From assembly GCA_945835425.1 (NCBI GenBank), contig CAMAJC010000016.1, forward strand, positions 1-14,095: a stretch of 14,095 nucleotides of DNA. The letters are read 5' to 3'. This DNA comes from an uncultured Clostridia bacterium (GTDB lineage Bacteria > Bacillota > Clostridia > Oscillospirales > Ruminococcaceae). The notes under the pieces were generated by a model. It worked only from the letters and a program-made list of their open reading frames with translations. It had not been told where the DNA came from and did no database searches. A program made the position numbers and the translations under genes. Below are positions 1 to 5,454 of the stretch, one piece after another (the first letter of the stretch is position 1; each line of letters starts with the position of its first letter).

Positions 1-53
1 CGGCGAAGGTTTGGTTGACCGCGTTGGATAAATATGCGTATAACCGGACATGA
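1..53 (+). CDS. possible 3' end of an upstream gene (partial, unidentified)
   Basis: One + strand frame is open from base 3 and ends at a TGA at 51-53. It would give a C-terminus of about 16 residues ending DKYAYNRT. The other two forward frames stop at 18 and 31. The piece is too short to place in a family. In a normal PBSX layout the LysM protein XkdP, preceded by the tape measure, would lie just upstream of the hub gene, but XkdP is found elsewhere here. The upstream gene could be anything, or the frame could be chance. Confidence 0.25.
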   Translation, partial: AKVWLTALDKYAYNRT

Positions 54-72
54 GCGAAAATTGGGGGGTTGC

Positions 73-108
73 GGGACGCGATGTCCTGTGGACATTTAAA
101 CCCGTCCC
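73..108 (+). terminator. bulged hairpin before the hub gene, possible terminator or processing site
   Basis: An outer stem GGGACG (73-78) pairs with CGTCCC (103-108). An inner perfect stem ATGTCC (81-86) pairs with GGACAT (90-95) around a TGT loop. No run of T follows, so a classical intrinsic terminator is not certain. It lies between the possible upstream gene end and the hub gene. Confidence 0.35.
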
Positions 109-193
109 CTGCATATGGCTGCGGGGATGTTGGGAAAAGTTGGGACAGAAGTTGGGCAAATGAACATCATGAAAATAAAAAGGAGGGTGCGGG

Positions 194-1135
194 TTGGAGA
201 TTGAGCTGAAGGTGGTCGGAGATGGGATGACGGCGGTGCTGCCCTGCGGGAGCGTGACGCTGAAATGGAAACGGATGGCAAGCGCCGGGACCATGGAGGT
301 CTTTACGCCTGATCTGAGCGTGGCGCTGCGGTGCGGGATGCAGATTCGGCTGGCGGTCGAAGGCGAGGGTATTTTCGCCGGGTACATCTTTACGGTCGAG
401 CGAAGCCATCAGGGCAGAATCATTACCGCCTGCGACGGGATGCGGTATCTGCTGTGCAGGGATACCAAGGTCTATACGAAAGTGACGGCGGCGGCGGTCG
501 TGCAGGATATCTGCGGCGAAAGAGGGCTCGCGCTGGCCGGATGCGAGGACAACGGGAAGGTGATCGACAGTCTGATCGCTGACCGGAAAACGCTGCTCGA
601 TATCATTTCCCAGGCAATCGACCAAAGCGTCCAGCTGGGCGGAACGAAACTGACGCTGTTCGACGACGCGGGAGAAATGCGGCTGATGCGGGAAGAAAGC
701 CTCGATACGGGGCTGGTTCTCACAGGAGAAAACCTGCTGTCGGCCTATACAGGGAGTGTGGATATCGGCGCGGATACCTATAACCGCATCCAGCTGGTGC
801 GCAAAAACCGCAAAACCGGCTCGCGGCAGATTTTTGTCAAGGAGGACGCGGAGTCGATCGCCAAATGGGGCGTTTTGCAATACACGGGAAATGTGCTGCA
901 AAATACGCCGGAGGGCGAGATTCAGGAGCGGCTGTCGGCGCTGCTGAACGAGAAAAACCGGGCGGTGAGCGGACTTGTATTGAAAGCCGCGGGAGATATC
1001 CGGTGCAGAGCCGGGTTTCTCATCAGAGTGTCTCTGCCGGAAGCGGAGATCGACGGGCAATACCGGATTCTGACGGCGGAACATCGGTTTCGCAGCGGCG
1101 GTTATGTCATGAAGCTGGAGTGCGAGGCGGTATAA
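194..1135 (+). CDS. xkdQ: phage baseplate hub protein, XkdQ/YqbQ-like
   Basis: A 313-residue protein of the XkdQ/YqbQ family, the hub (T4 gp27-like, 'late control') protein that sits at the end of the tail tube in contractile phages. The N-terminal third is beta-rich (ELKVVGDG..., then GIFAGYIFTVERS), as in hub domains. The middle has the family-type stretch around ADRKTLLDIISQAID, and the C-terminus ends in the strand-rich YRILTAEHRFRSGGYVMKLE. Translation starts at TTG 194: AGGAGG at 181-186 lies 7 bases upstream and no better ATG is nearby. In PBSX-like phages this gene follows the LysM protein gene. Here the LysM gene lies two genes after the DUF2634 gene, so the hub heads the visible run. 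XkdR and XkdS follow in the usual order. Confidence 0.85.
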   Translation: MEIELKVVGDGMTAVLPCGSVTLKWKRMASAGTMEVFTPDLSVALRCGMQIRLAVEGEGIFAGYIFTVERSHQGRIITACDGMRYLLCRDTKVYTKVTAAAVVQDICGERGLALAGCEDNGKVIDSLIADRKTLLDIISQAIDQSVQLGGTKLTLFDDAGEMRLMREESLDTGLVLTGENLLSAYTGSVDIGADTYNRIQLVRKNRKTGSRQIFVKEDAESIAKWGVLQYTGNVLQNTPEGEIQERLSALLNEKNRAVSGLVLKAAGDIRCRAGFLIRVSLPEAEIDGQYRILTAEHRFRSGGYVMKLECEAV

Positions 1136-1148
1136 AGAAAGCTTTGAT

Positions 1149-1189
1149 GTGTGTTTTTTTCCTCGCCGAAGGCGAGGAAAAAAACACAC
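1149..1189. terminator. perfect 19-base-pair inverted repeat between hub and XkdR-like genes
   Basis: The left arm 1149-1167 and right arm 1171-1189 are perfect reverse complements around a GAA loop. The GC core is CCTCGCC/GGCGAGG, flanked by T7 on the left and A7 on the right, then GTGTG/CACAC. This has the shape of a bidirectional intrinsic terminator, but the T run lies inside the upstream arm of the stem. It may attenuate, process or stabilise mRNA within the operon. A close copy of the core is at 3571-3587. Confidence 0.7.
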
Positions 1190-1250
1190 GGATATACTTC
1201 TTTGAAAGCAGAAACAGGCATCCGGCAGAAGTACTGAAAGGAGGATGCGG

Positions 1251-1592
1251 ATGATTTCGGATTTGATGCGGCAGGTCGCACAGAAAAGCATCGCTGCGGA
1301 TGTGGAAGCACAGATTCTGTTTGGGACGATGATGAGCGTCGAGCCGCTGAAGGTGCAGGTCGATGAACGGTTTATCCTGGAAGGGGATGTGCTGATTCTG
1401 CCGCACTATCTGGAGCGGCAGGAGTTCCGGCTGATTCATGAGGCAGAGGAACATACGATGGACAAAACCTATATCGTTGAACCGGGGCTGAAAAGCGGCG
1501 ACAGGGTCATTTTGCTGTCGCTGGGCGGCGATTATCTGATTCTCGGAAGGGTCGGAGAAACGGACAATGTGCGGCAGGTTGTGGAAAAGTAA
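1251..1592 (+). CDS. xkdR: DUF2577 baseplate-associated protein, XkdR-like
   Basis: A small protein of 113 residues in the DUF2577 (XkdR/YqbR) family, which always lies between the hub and DUF2634 genes of PBSX-like tails and is taken to be a baseplate or hub accessory component. Family features visible are the N-terminal helix MISDLMRQVAQKSI, the segment LFGTMMSVEPLKVQV, a central ILEGDVLILP, and the C-terminal GLKSGDRVILLSLGGDYLILGRV barrel-like part. The start is ATG 1251, six bases after the site AAAGGAGG at 1237-1244. The ATG at 1245 touches that site and is unlikely to be used. The exact role in the virion is not known for the family. Confidence 0.8.
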   Translation: MISDLMRQVAQKSIAADVEAQILFGTMMSVEPLKVQVDERFILEGDVLILPHYLERQEFRLIHEAEEHTMDKTYIVEPGLKSGDRVILLSLGGDYLILGRVGETDNVRQVVEK

Positions 1593-1604
1593 TCAAAAAT
1601 TGTC

Positions 1605-1635
1605 GGTCTTCTCCCGCCGCAGGTGGGAGAAAACC
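1605..1635. terminator. hairpin between XkdR-like and XkdS-like genes
   Basis: Arms of 14 bases (1605-1618 and 1622-1635) pair around a GCA loop with one C-A mismatch and one G-T pair. The layout, with pyrimidines then CCCGCC, loop, GG.GGGAGAAAA, matches the hairpins at 1149 and 3562. It has no terminal T run, so it may be an attenuator or processing site rather than a full stop. Confidence 0.5.
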
Positions 1636-1685
1636 ACTGAAACAAACTTCATGGAGTTCGTAATGAAGCGGAAAGGCGGGATAAA

Positions 1686-2081
1686 ATGAGCGTACTCAGT
1701 TTGCTGCCGGTGGTGGAGGGCGGCAAGGAAAAGGTTCAGGGCGATGTGACCTGGCTGATGCAGGACGGCAGGGCTGTGAATGTCGTTAAAGGCGAGGAGG
1801 CGCTGTGTCAGGCGATCCGGCTGATGCTGGAGGTGCCGCGGTATCGGTATCTCATCTACTCCTGGCAGTATGGAAGCGAGCTGGAAGAACTGATCGGCGG
1901 AAGTCTTGAGACGGTGCAGCAGAAGGCGCCCGGAATGATTCGGGATGCTTTGATGGCGGACGACCGTATCCGGGATGTGACCGATTTTTCCGTCCGGAAA
2001 AGCAGCGATGGGAATGCCGTGGATATCGATTTTACCGTTCATACGGAAGATGGGGTTATACAGGCAAGCTGGACGGTATGA
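1686..2081 (+). CDS. xkdS: DUF2634 baseplate protein, XkdS-like (gp25-type wedge component)
   Basis: A 131-residue protein of the DUF2634 (XkdS) family, related to gp25/W-type lysozyme-fold baseplate wedge proteins that link hub and baseplate J. Visible family features are the WLMQDGRAVNVVKGEEALCQAI segment (about residues 22-43), where the incoming gp25 fold starts, the block VPRYRYLIYSWQYG, and the later DALMADDRIRDVTDFSV. It starts at ATG 1686 with a rather weak ribosome binding site (GAAAGG about 9 bases upstream). It follows the XkdR-like gene as in PBSX, but its usual downstream partner, baseplate J, is displaced to 9838. Confidence 0.85.
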   Translation: MSVLSLLPVVEGGKEKVQGDVTWLMQDGRAVNVVKGEEALCQAIRLMLEVPRYRYLIYSWQYGSELEELIGGSLETVQQKAPGMIRDALMADDRIRDVTDFSVRKSSDGNAVDIDFTVHTEDGVIQASWTV

Positions 2082-2104
2082 CAGGCGTATGAGGAGGGAG
2101 CAAG

Positions 2105-2827
2105 ATGGACAGGTGGCTGGAAGAATATTTCGCTGAGCTGGAAACGGTGTTCGGGCTGGGATTGTTTTCAATGCGGAGAAGCGGCGGTTTGGATAGCGGT
2201 GAGGACAGTGTGCAGGCGTATGCTGCGGGCAATGCTCCCGGGCAGCGAGTGCTGAATCAGCAAAATGCGCCGGTGCAGGATGAGGTTTTATCGTTCCAGA
2301 CGGCGCTGGAGGAGCAGGAAATAAAGATAAACCGCATGATAGGGATGGAAAGCGAGGCTTTCTATGAGGCGGCGATGGCTGGGAATGGTTTGGCGTGGGA
2401 GTTCGACAGGCCGGATGCGGAAACGCGGGCTGCTGATGCGGAGCGTTGGGAAACGGCGGAGACAAAGGCAGAGGGCGAAGAAGTTACGGCGAGCCGGACT
2501 GAACAGAATGAATGGGATGAGATAGCAGGAGTGCTTTTTCCGGGTGCGGACAGCTTTGAGGCGATGCTGTCGCCGGTTGTTTTGATGGAACAAGCGGAAT
2601 CGGATACCGATGGCGGGCAGAGCGCGGAAAAAGGGCAGACGCTCTGGAGAGAAGCCGTGGCTGTGCGCGGAAAGGCAGAGGAAGAGGAGGCCGAAAGCGG
2701 TGGGCTGTCGGCTGCGTTCCCGGAAGGAAGGGCAGCGGAGGGCGATGAAATGATCGACCTGCTGCTCGATGAGCTGGAACGGAGGCTGATGCTGGAGGTC
2801 GGTGGCGCTGCGGAAGGCAGATATTGA
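2105..2827 (+). CDS. acidic protein of unknown function within the tail gene cluster
   Basis: A 240-residue protein not recognised. It has a clear start (ATG 2105, GAGGAGG seven bases upstream) and an intact frame in line with its neighbours, so it is very likely real. The N-terminus (DRWLEEYFAELETVFGL) and C-terminus (DEMIDLLLDELERRLMLEV) look like amphipathic helices. Between them lies a low-complexity stretch rich in Glu and Ala (for example KAEEEEAESGG near residue 194) that is probably flexible. There is no signal peptide or membrane segment. It lies between XkdS- and XkdP-like genes, where PBSX phages have no such gene in that order. It is far too short and not hydrophobic enough to be a tape measure. 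A chaperone, scaffold-like or linker role in tail assembly is conceivable but unsupported. Confidence 0.7.
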   Translation: MDRWLEEYFAELETVFGLGLFSMRRSGGLDSGEDSVQAYAAGNAPGQRVLNQQNAPVQDEVLSFQTALEEQEIKINRMIGMESEAFYEAAMAGNGLAWEFDRPDAETRAADAERWETAETKAEGEEVTASRTEQNEWDEIAGVLFPGADSFEAMLSPVVLMEQAESDTDGGQSAEKGQTLWREAVAVRGKAEEEEAESGGLSAAFPEGRAAEGDEMIDLLLDELERRLMLEVGGAAEGRY

Positions 2828-2863
2828 GGAAACAGGCAAATTCAGAAAGGAAAGAGTATAAAT

Positions 2864-3460
2864 ATGGCAGATATTACGCTGGGCGGCGTATCGTTTTTGC
2901 CGCCGGAAAGGTTTGTCTGGGAACAGGACGCGGCCCATCAGCGGGTCGCGCTGATGGACGTCGGGGATATCACCCAGCTCTGTCCGCCGGGTCAGAGAGT
3001 GGTCTCCTTCAGCGGGTTCTTCCCGCCGGTGGGTGATTACCCTTTTTCGGGAGCGGTGACCCTGCCGGGTGAGGCAGCGGACCGGCTGCGGGAAATGATC
3101 AAAACGGGGAAAGCGTACCCGTTTTCCATCAGCGGCGTTAAGGCGCCGGTGCAGATGGACGTGACGGTCGAGAAGCTGCGGCTGTGGGAAGAAGCCGGTG
3201 AGGATGGGTGCGTGTACTACGACCTGACGCTGCAGGAGTACAGGAGCGCGGAGGTCACCGTCGTCGCCAGCGCTGGCGGCAGCGTGCGGACGGAAGAAAG
3301 CCAGTCCCCGGGCAAATATACCGTCAAAAAAGGCGATACCCTCTGGGCAATCGCAAAAGAATTCCTCGGCGACGGCAGCCGGTACGGCGAAATCGCGGCG
3401 GCTTCGGGAATCGGCAATCCAAACCTCATCTACCCGGGACAGGAGATTGTTCTTCCCTGA
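2864..3460 (+). CDS. xkdP: LysM-domain tail protein, XkdP-like
   Basis: A 198-residue protein of the XkdP/YqbP type, a tail protein with a C-terminal LysM domain, probably linking the hub to the tail tip and able to touch peptidoglycan. The LysM motif is clear at about residues 148-198: KYTVKKGDTLWAIAKEFLGD, then RYGEIAAASGI, then NPNLIYPGQEIVLP. The N-terminal part (MADITLGGVSFLPPERF...) matches the tail-tube-initiator-like N-region of this family. The start ATG 2864 follows an AAAGGA site. In PBSX this gene precedes the hub gene; here it comes after XkdS and the unknown gene. The last codons form one arm of a hairpin that has the stop codon in its loop. Confidence 0.85.
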   Translation: MADITLGGVSFLPPERFVWEQDAAHQRVALMDVGDITQLCPPGQRVVSFSGFFPPVGDYPFSGAVTLPGEAADRLREMIKTGKAYPFSISGVKAPVQMDVTVEKLRLWEEAGEDGCVYYDLTLQEYRSAEVTVVASAGGSVRTEESQSPGKYTVKKGDTLWAIAKEFLGDGSRYGEIAAASGIGNPNLIYPGQEIVLP

Positions 3461-3473
3461 GAGGGAAGAACAA
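3447..3473. terminator. perfect hairpin spanning the stop codon of the XkdP-like gene
   Basis: TTGTTCTTCCC (3447-3457) and GGGAAGAACAA (3463-3473) are perfect reverse complements with the loop TGAGA, which contains the stop codon. The left arm encodes the last residues. No T run follows. It could end or protect the transcript at the end of this gene block. Confidence 0.5.
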
Positions 3474-3550
3474 GTGAAGTATGCCTGGCGGCATGTGAAG
3501 ACGCTGCGCTGGTGAAGTTTGGCTAAAGCCAAGTGAAGACGCTTCGCTAG
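3473..3550. repeat. short hairpin-repeat array, copy 1
   Basis: Units of the form GAAG + small hairpin + GTGAAGACGCTGCGCT. Two hairpins are visible: ATGCC-TGGC-GGCAT (3481-3494) and TTGGC-TAAA-GCCAA. The 15-base unit TGAAGACGCTGCGCT is at 3496-3510 and a variant with TTCGCT is at 3534-3548. The same units recur at 3789, 5360 and 8685. Confidence 0.7.
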
Positions 3551-3561
3551 ATACCAATGAA

Positions 3562-3596
3562 CGGTATTTTCCTCGCCGAAGGCGGGGAAAACACCG
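3562..3596. terminator. terminator-like hairpin with GAA loop
   Basis: Arms 3562-3577 and 3581-3596 pair around GAA with two non-canonical positions. The core CCTCGCC-GAA-GGCGGGG is nearly identical to that at 1161-1177. It is followed by GAAAGG and, further on, GGCAGAAAC, which is partly shared with the sequence after the 1149 hairpin. Confidence 0.55.
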
Positions 3597-3652
3597 AAAG
3601 GTTACGTTTCCGGAAAGGCAGAAACTGAAAATAACAGAATATTTCAGCGGTT

Positions 3653-3786
3653 GGAGACGGGAACGGATGAGTATGCCGGGAATGTGGTGCGGGACGGAAG
3701 GCGGCGGGCTGAGGGCAGCCCGCCCTACCGGAGAGGAACGGAAAGCTGTCGCGCATATCCGGAAACGGGTGCGGGACGGGAAGTGG
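3653..3786. repeat. 134-base intergenic repeat, copy A
   Basis: This segment matches 8865-9000 with few differences over its length. It contains a perfect 9-base-pair stem GGCGGGCTG (3703-3711) / CAGCCCGCC (3716-3724) with loop AGGG, then CTACCGGA and a GGGTGCGGGACGGGAAGTGG end. The small frame inside it is not kept in phase between the two copies, which argues for a non-coding repeat rather than a gene. Confidence 0.75.
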
Positions 3787-3788
3787 AA

Positions 3789-3857
3789 ATGAAGCGTGCC
3801 TAAAGGCACATGAAGAATGAAGCGCGGCTAGGGCCGCATGAAGACACTACGCTAATG
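3789..3857. repeat. short hairpin-repeat array, copy 2
   Basis: It contains the hairpins GTGCC-TAAA-GGCAC and GCGGC-TAGG-GCCGC, linked by ATGAAGAATGAAGC, then a degenerate unit TGAAGACACTACGCT at 3839-3853. The layout is almost the same as 8685-8753. Confidence 0.75.
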
Positions 3858-4089
3858 AGTGAAGACGGGAAATTGTACGCATGTCGGATATGTGGTGCAG
3901 GTCGAGAGGATTGTGTGGCTGCGAGAGTAATGATTTATTGAGAGGAAGAAAGCGCATATAGGGAGGTTCGTGGAGGTGATGAATGGGTGGGAAAGGTGCG
4001 CAGAAATAAAAACAAACATTTAAACTTATGGAGGCCGGGGTGTTATCCATTATGATGGACAGGCGGCTTCCGAAGAAAGGATGGGCAAA

Positions 4090-4545
4090 ATGAGCTATTT
4101 GACGGCGGAAAACCTGGTCAGCGGCCAGGAGGGCAGAGCGTATGTAAAAATCGACGGGCAGAACAGGGAGTTGCTTTACCTCAAAGAGGTGACGGCGACC
4201 GTCACAAAAAAGAAAACCGCGGTCCGCACCCTCGGGCGCAGAGGCGATCAGTTCAAGTCTTCCGGTTTCTCCGGCAGCGGCAAGATGAAGGTCTATTATG
4301 TGACCAGTCTGTTCAGGGAACTGATGCTGCAGTATATGAAAAACGGCGTGGATACCTACTTTGACATCGCGGTTATCAACGATGACCCGGCAAGCGGTTT
4401 CGGCGCCCAGTCGATGGTGCTGAAAAACTGCAATCTGGACAAGGTCGTGCTGGCGAAGCTGGACGTCGCGGAGGATTTCCTCGATGAGGAGCTGTCGTTT
4501 ACCTTCGACGACGCGGAGATGCTGCAGAGCTTTAGTGAATCTTGA
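4090..4545 (+). CDS. xkdM: phage tail tube protein, XkdM-like
   Basis: A 151-residue protein of the XkdM (DUF2001) family, the major tail tube subunit of PBSX-type contractile tails, which stacks as hexamers inside the sheath. Visible family features are the N-terminal NLVSGQEGRAYVKIDG, the basic turn VTKKKTAVRTLGRRGDQFK, the segment GSGKMKVYYVTSLFRELMLQY, and the C-terminal end EELSFTFDDAEMLQSF. Length is normal for the family. The start is ATG 4090, eight bases after AAAGGA at 4076-4081; the in-frame ATG at 4081 overlaps that site. The tube gene normally follows the sheath gene directly; here the sheath gene is about 7 kb downstream and the LysM gene is upstream. The chaperone gene follows, as expected. 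Confidence 0.9.
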   Translation: MSYLTAENLVSGQEGRAYVKIDGQNRELLYLKEVTATVTKKKTAVRTLGRRGDQFKSSGFSGSGKMKVYYVTSLFRELMLQYMKNGVDTYFDIAVINDDPASGFGAQSMVLKNCNLDKVVLAKLDVAEDFLDEELSFTFDDAEMLQSFSES

Positions 4546-4562
4546 TTTCGTGGTTTTTCTTC

Positions 4563-4586
4563 GCCGTCTGTGTTTAAACAGACGGC
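4563..4586. terminator. hairpin between tail tube and chaperone genes
   Basis: GCCGTCTGT (4563-4571) and ACAGACGGC (4578-4586) form a perfect 9-base-pair stem with loop GTTTAA. Outside it a weaker outer pairing of GTTTTTCTTCGCC with a GCGGGGAAAAAAC stretch is possible. After it comes GGGGAAAAAACGCACGAACAT and TCTCTGATAAAGAGA, a tail shared with the gap before 9085. Confidence 0.6.
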
Positions 4587-4681
4587 TCCGAAGAGCGGGG
4601 AAAAAACGCACGAACATGTCTCTGATAAAGAGAAGGCCGAATAAATCAAAGGTTTTGTGATTGAAAGTAAAGGAGAAGCAG

Positions 4682-5122
4682 ATGGATTTACATGGATTTC
4701 TGCGGCCGGAAGTGCTGCCGGTCAGGGAAAAAGAGGTCGTGATCTCCGAGCGGTTTCTGGGCGATGACGGGAAACCCGCGGCCTTTAAGCTGAGAGGAAT
4801 CAGCGAGGAGGAAAACGCGGCGATCCGGAGAAGCTGTCAGAAAAAGGGCGGTGCGCTGGATGCGCCGGTGCTGGACAGGGACCGGTATCTGCGGCGGTTC
4901 GCGGCGGCTTGTGTGGTGTATCCCGATCTGAAGGACGGAGAGCTGCAGGCGAGCTGGGGCGTCATGGGCGAGGATATGCTGCTGGGGAAAATGCTGACGG
5001 CCGGCGAGTTTGCGCGGCTGTTGGCAGCGGCCCAGGAGGTATGCGGCTTCATCCGGGCGGATGAGGCCGGAAAGGTCAAGGATGAGTTAAAAAACGCATC
5101 CGGCGGGGAGACGGAGAACTGA
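4682..5122 (+). CDS. xkdN: tail assembly chaperone, XkdN-like (short form)
   Basis: A 146-residue protein of the XkdN tail assembly chaperone family, which holds the tape measure protein while the tube polymerises around it. It begins MDLHGFLRPEVLPVREKEVV and contains the family core FKLRGISEEENAAIRRSC, then DRYLRRFAAACVVYPDL near the middle. Start ATG 4682 follows AGGAG at 4671-4675 by six bases; a TTG at 4661 in the same frame has no site. Near the 3' end the frame holds the slippery sequence A AAA AAC, giving a longer form (see the next entry), as in lambda gpG/gpGT. In this phage class the gene is followed by the tape measure; here it is followed by repeats and the portal gene. Confidence 0.85.
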   Translation: MDLHGFLRPEVLPVREKEVVISERFLGDDGKPAAFKLRGISEEENAAIRRSCQKKGGALDAPVLDRDRYLRRFAAACVVYPDLKDGELQASWGVMGEDMLLGKMLTAGEFARLLAAAQEVCGFIRADEAGKVKDELKNASGGETEN

Positions 5123-5241
5123 ATTACGCATTCTGGTGCTTCGTCCGGTGCGGAATGCCGCCCGGCGAGTACGCGTCTCTTCCGCCGAGAGAAAAATTGC
5201 TCGTGCAGGCGATGATCGAGGTTTGGAAGGAAATGGAATAA
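4682..5241 (+). CDS. tail assembly chaperone, -1 frameshift long form
   Basis: A -1 slip at A AAA AAC (5089-5095, in the correct phase relative to the XkdN frame) joins the XkdN frame to a second open frame that runs from 5095 to the TAA at 5239-5241. The product is about 186 residues: 138 from the first frame plus 48 new ones. The -1 frame opens only at 5086, just after a stop at 5083-5085, and its first ATG is at 5152, so it has no start of its own. The added tail (NYAFWCFVRCGMPPGEYASL...) has the G-x-PPxE-[YF]-x-x-L pattern of gpT-like chaperone extensions, which bind the tape measure. Use of the site is inferred, not shown. Confidence 0.75.
5089..5095 (+). promoter_or_regulatory. programmed -1 ribosomal frameshift site (A AAA AAC)
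   Basis: The heptamer follows the X XXY YYZ rule in the frame TTA AAA AAC of the chaperone gene, and the -1 frame stays open to 5238. It falls inside the 37-base overlap of the two frames (5086-5122), which is where a functional site must lie. I see no strong downstream pseudoknot or stem. Confidence 0.75.
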
Positions 5242-5454
5242 ACGGTTTTGGGGATAATGGAGAACGCATGACGGAAAGAACTTCGCATTTTTGAAGCGCG
5301 GTGCGGGATGGGAGGGTGTGGGCGTAACAAGAAGTTGGTGCGCAATGGACGCGTGTGTTAGTGAAGAGCAGCTGAAGCTGCGTGAAGTCGCTGCGCTAGT
5401 GAAGTGTGCCTAAAGGCAGTGAAGACGCTGCGCTAGTGGTGTGAAGGAGGAAAT
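5242..5454. other. 213-base non-coding gap between chaperone and portal genes
   Basis: This is where the tape-measure gene would be expected. Only very short frames are present (for example an 8-codon frame at 5269). The right half is a hairpin-repeat array, and the last bases carry the portal ribosome binding site. Confidence 0.7.
5360..5438. repeat. short hairpin-repeat array, copy 3
   Basis: Two units in tandem. The hairpins are GCAGC-TGAA-GCTGC and TGCC-TAAA-GGCA, each followed by the unit TGAAG[TA]CGCTGCGCT (5383-5397 and 5420-5434) and AGTG. The array ends about five bases before the ribosome binding site of the portal gene. Confidence 0.75.

Larger units (their letters stand above)
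3461..4089. other. 629-base non-coding gap between XkdP-like and tail tube genes
   Basis: No credible gene lies here. From left to right it holds the right arm of the stop-codon hairpin, a first hairpin-repeat array (3473-3550), a terminator-like hairpin (3562-3596), a larger repeat shared with the gap at 8645-9084 (3653-3786), a second hairpin-repeat array (3789-3857), and about 230 bases of A/G-rich sequence with only tiny frames (the longest start-to-stop pieces that I see are 14 to 26 codons). I see no convincing promoter. The gap lies at a break in the usual gene order. Confidence 0.7.

Noticed and set aside
2105..2827. The acidic protein as a very short tape measure
   Set aside because: Tape measures of contractile tails are several hundred residues long with hydrophobic and long coiled-coil parts; this one is 240 residues, acidic and not hydrophobic.
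3473..3857. CRISPR array
   Set aside because: The units are small inverted repeats joined by a shared linker, with no regular spacing, no unique spacers of constant length and no cas genes.
3858..4080. A promoter or small gene in the A/G-rich part of the gap
   Set aside because: No pair of -35 and -10 boxes with good spacing stands out, and start-to-stop frames here are only 14 to 26 codons with no conservation between gaps.
4661..4681. TTG start for the chaperone gene
   Set aside because: No ribosome binding site precedes it, while ATG 4682 has AGGAG at six bases.
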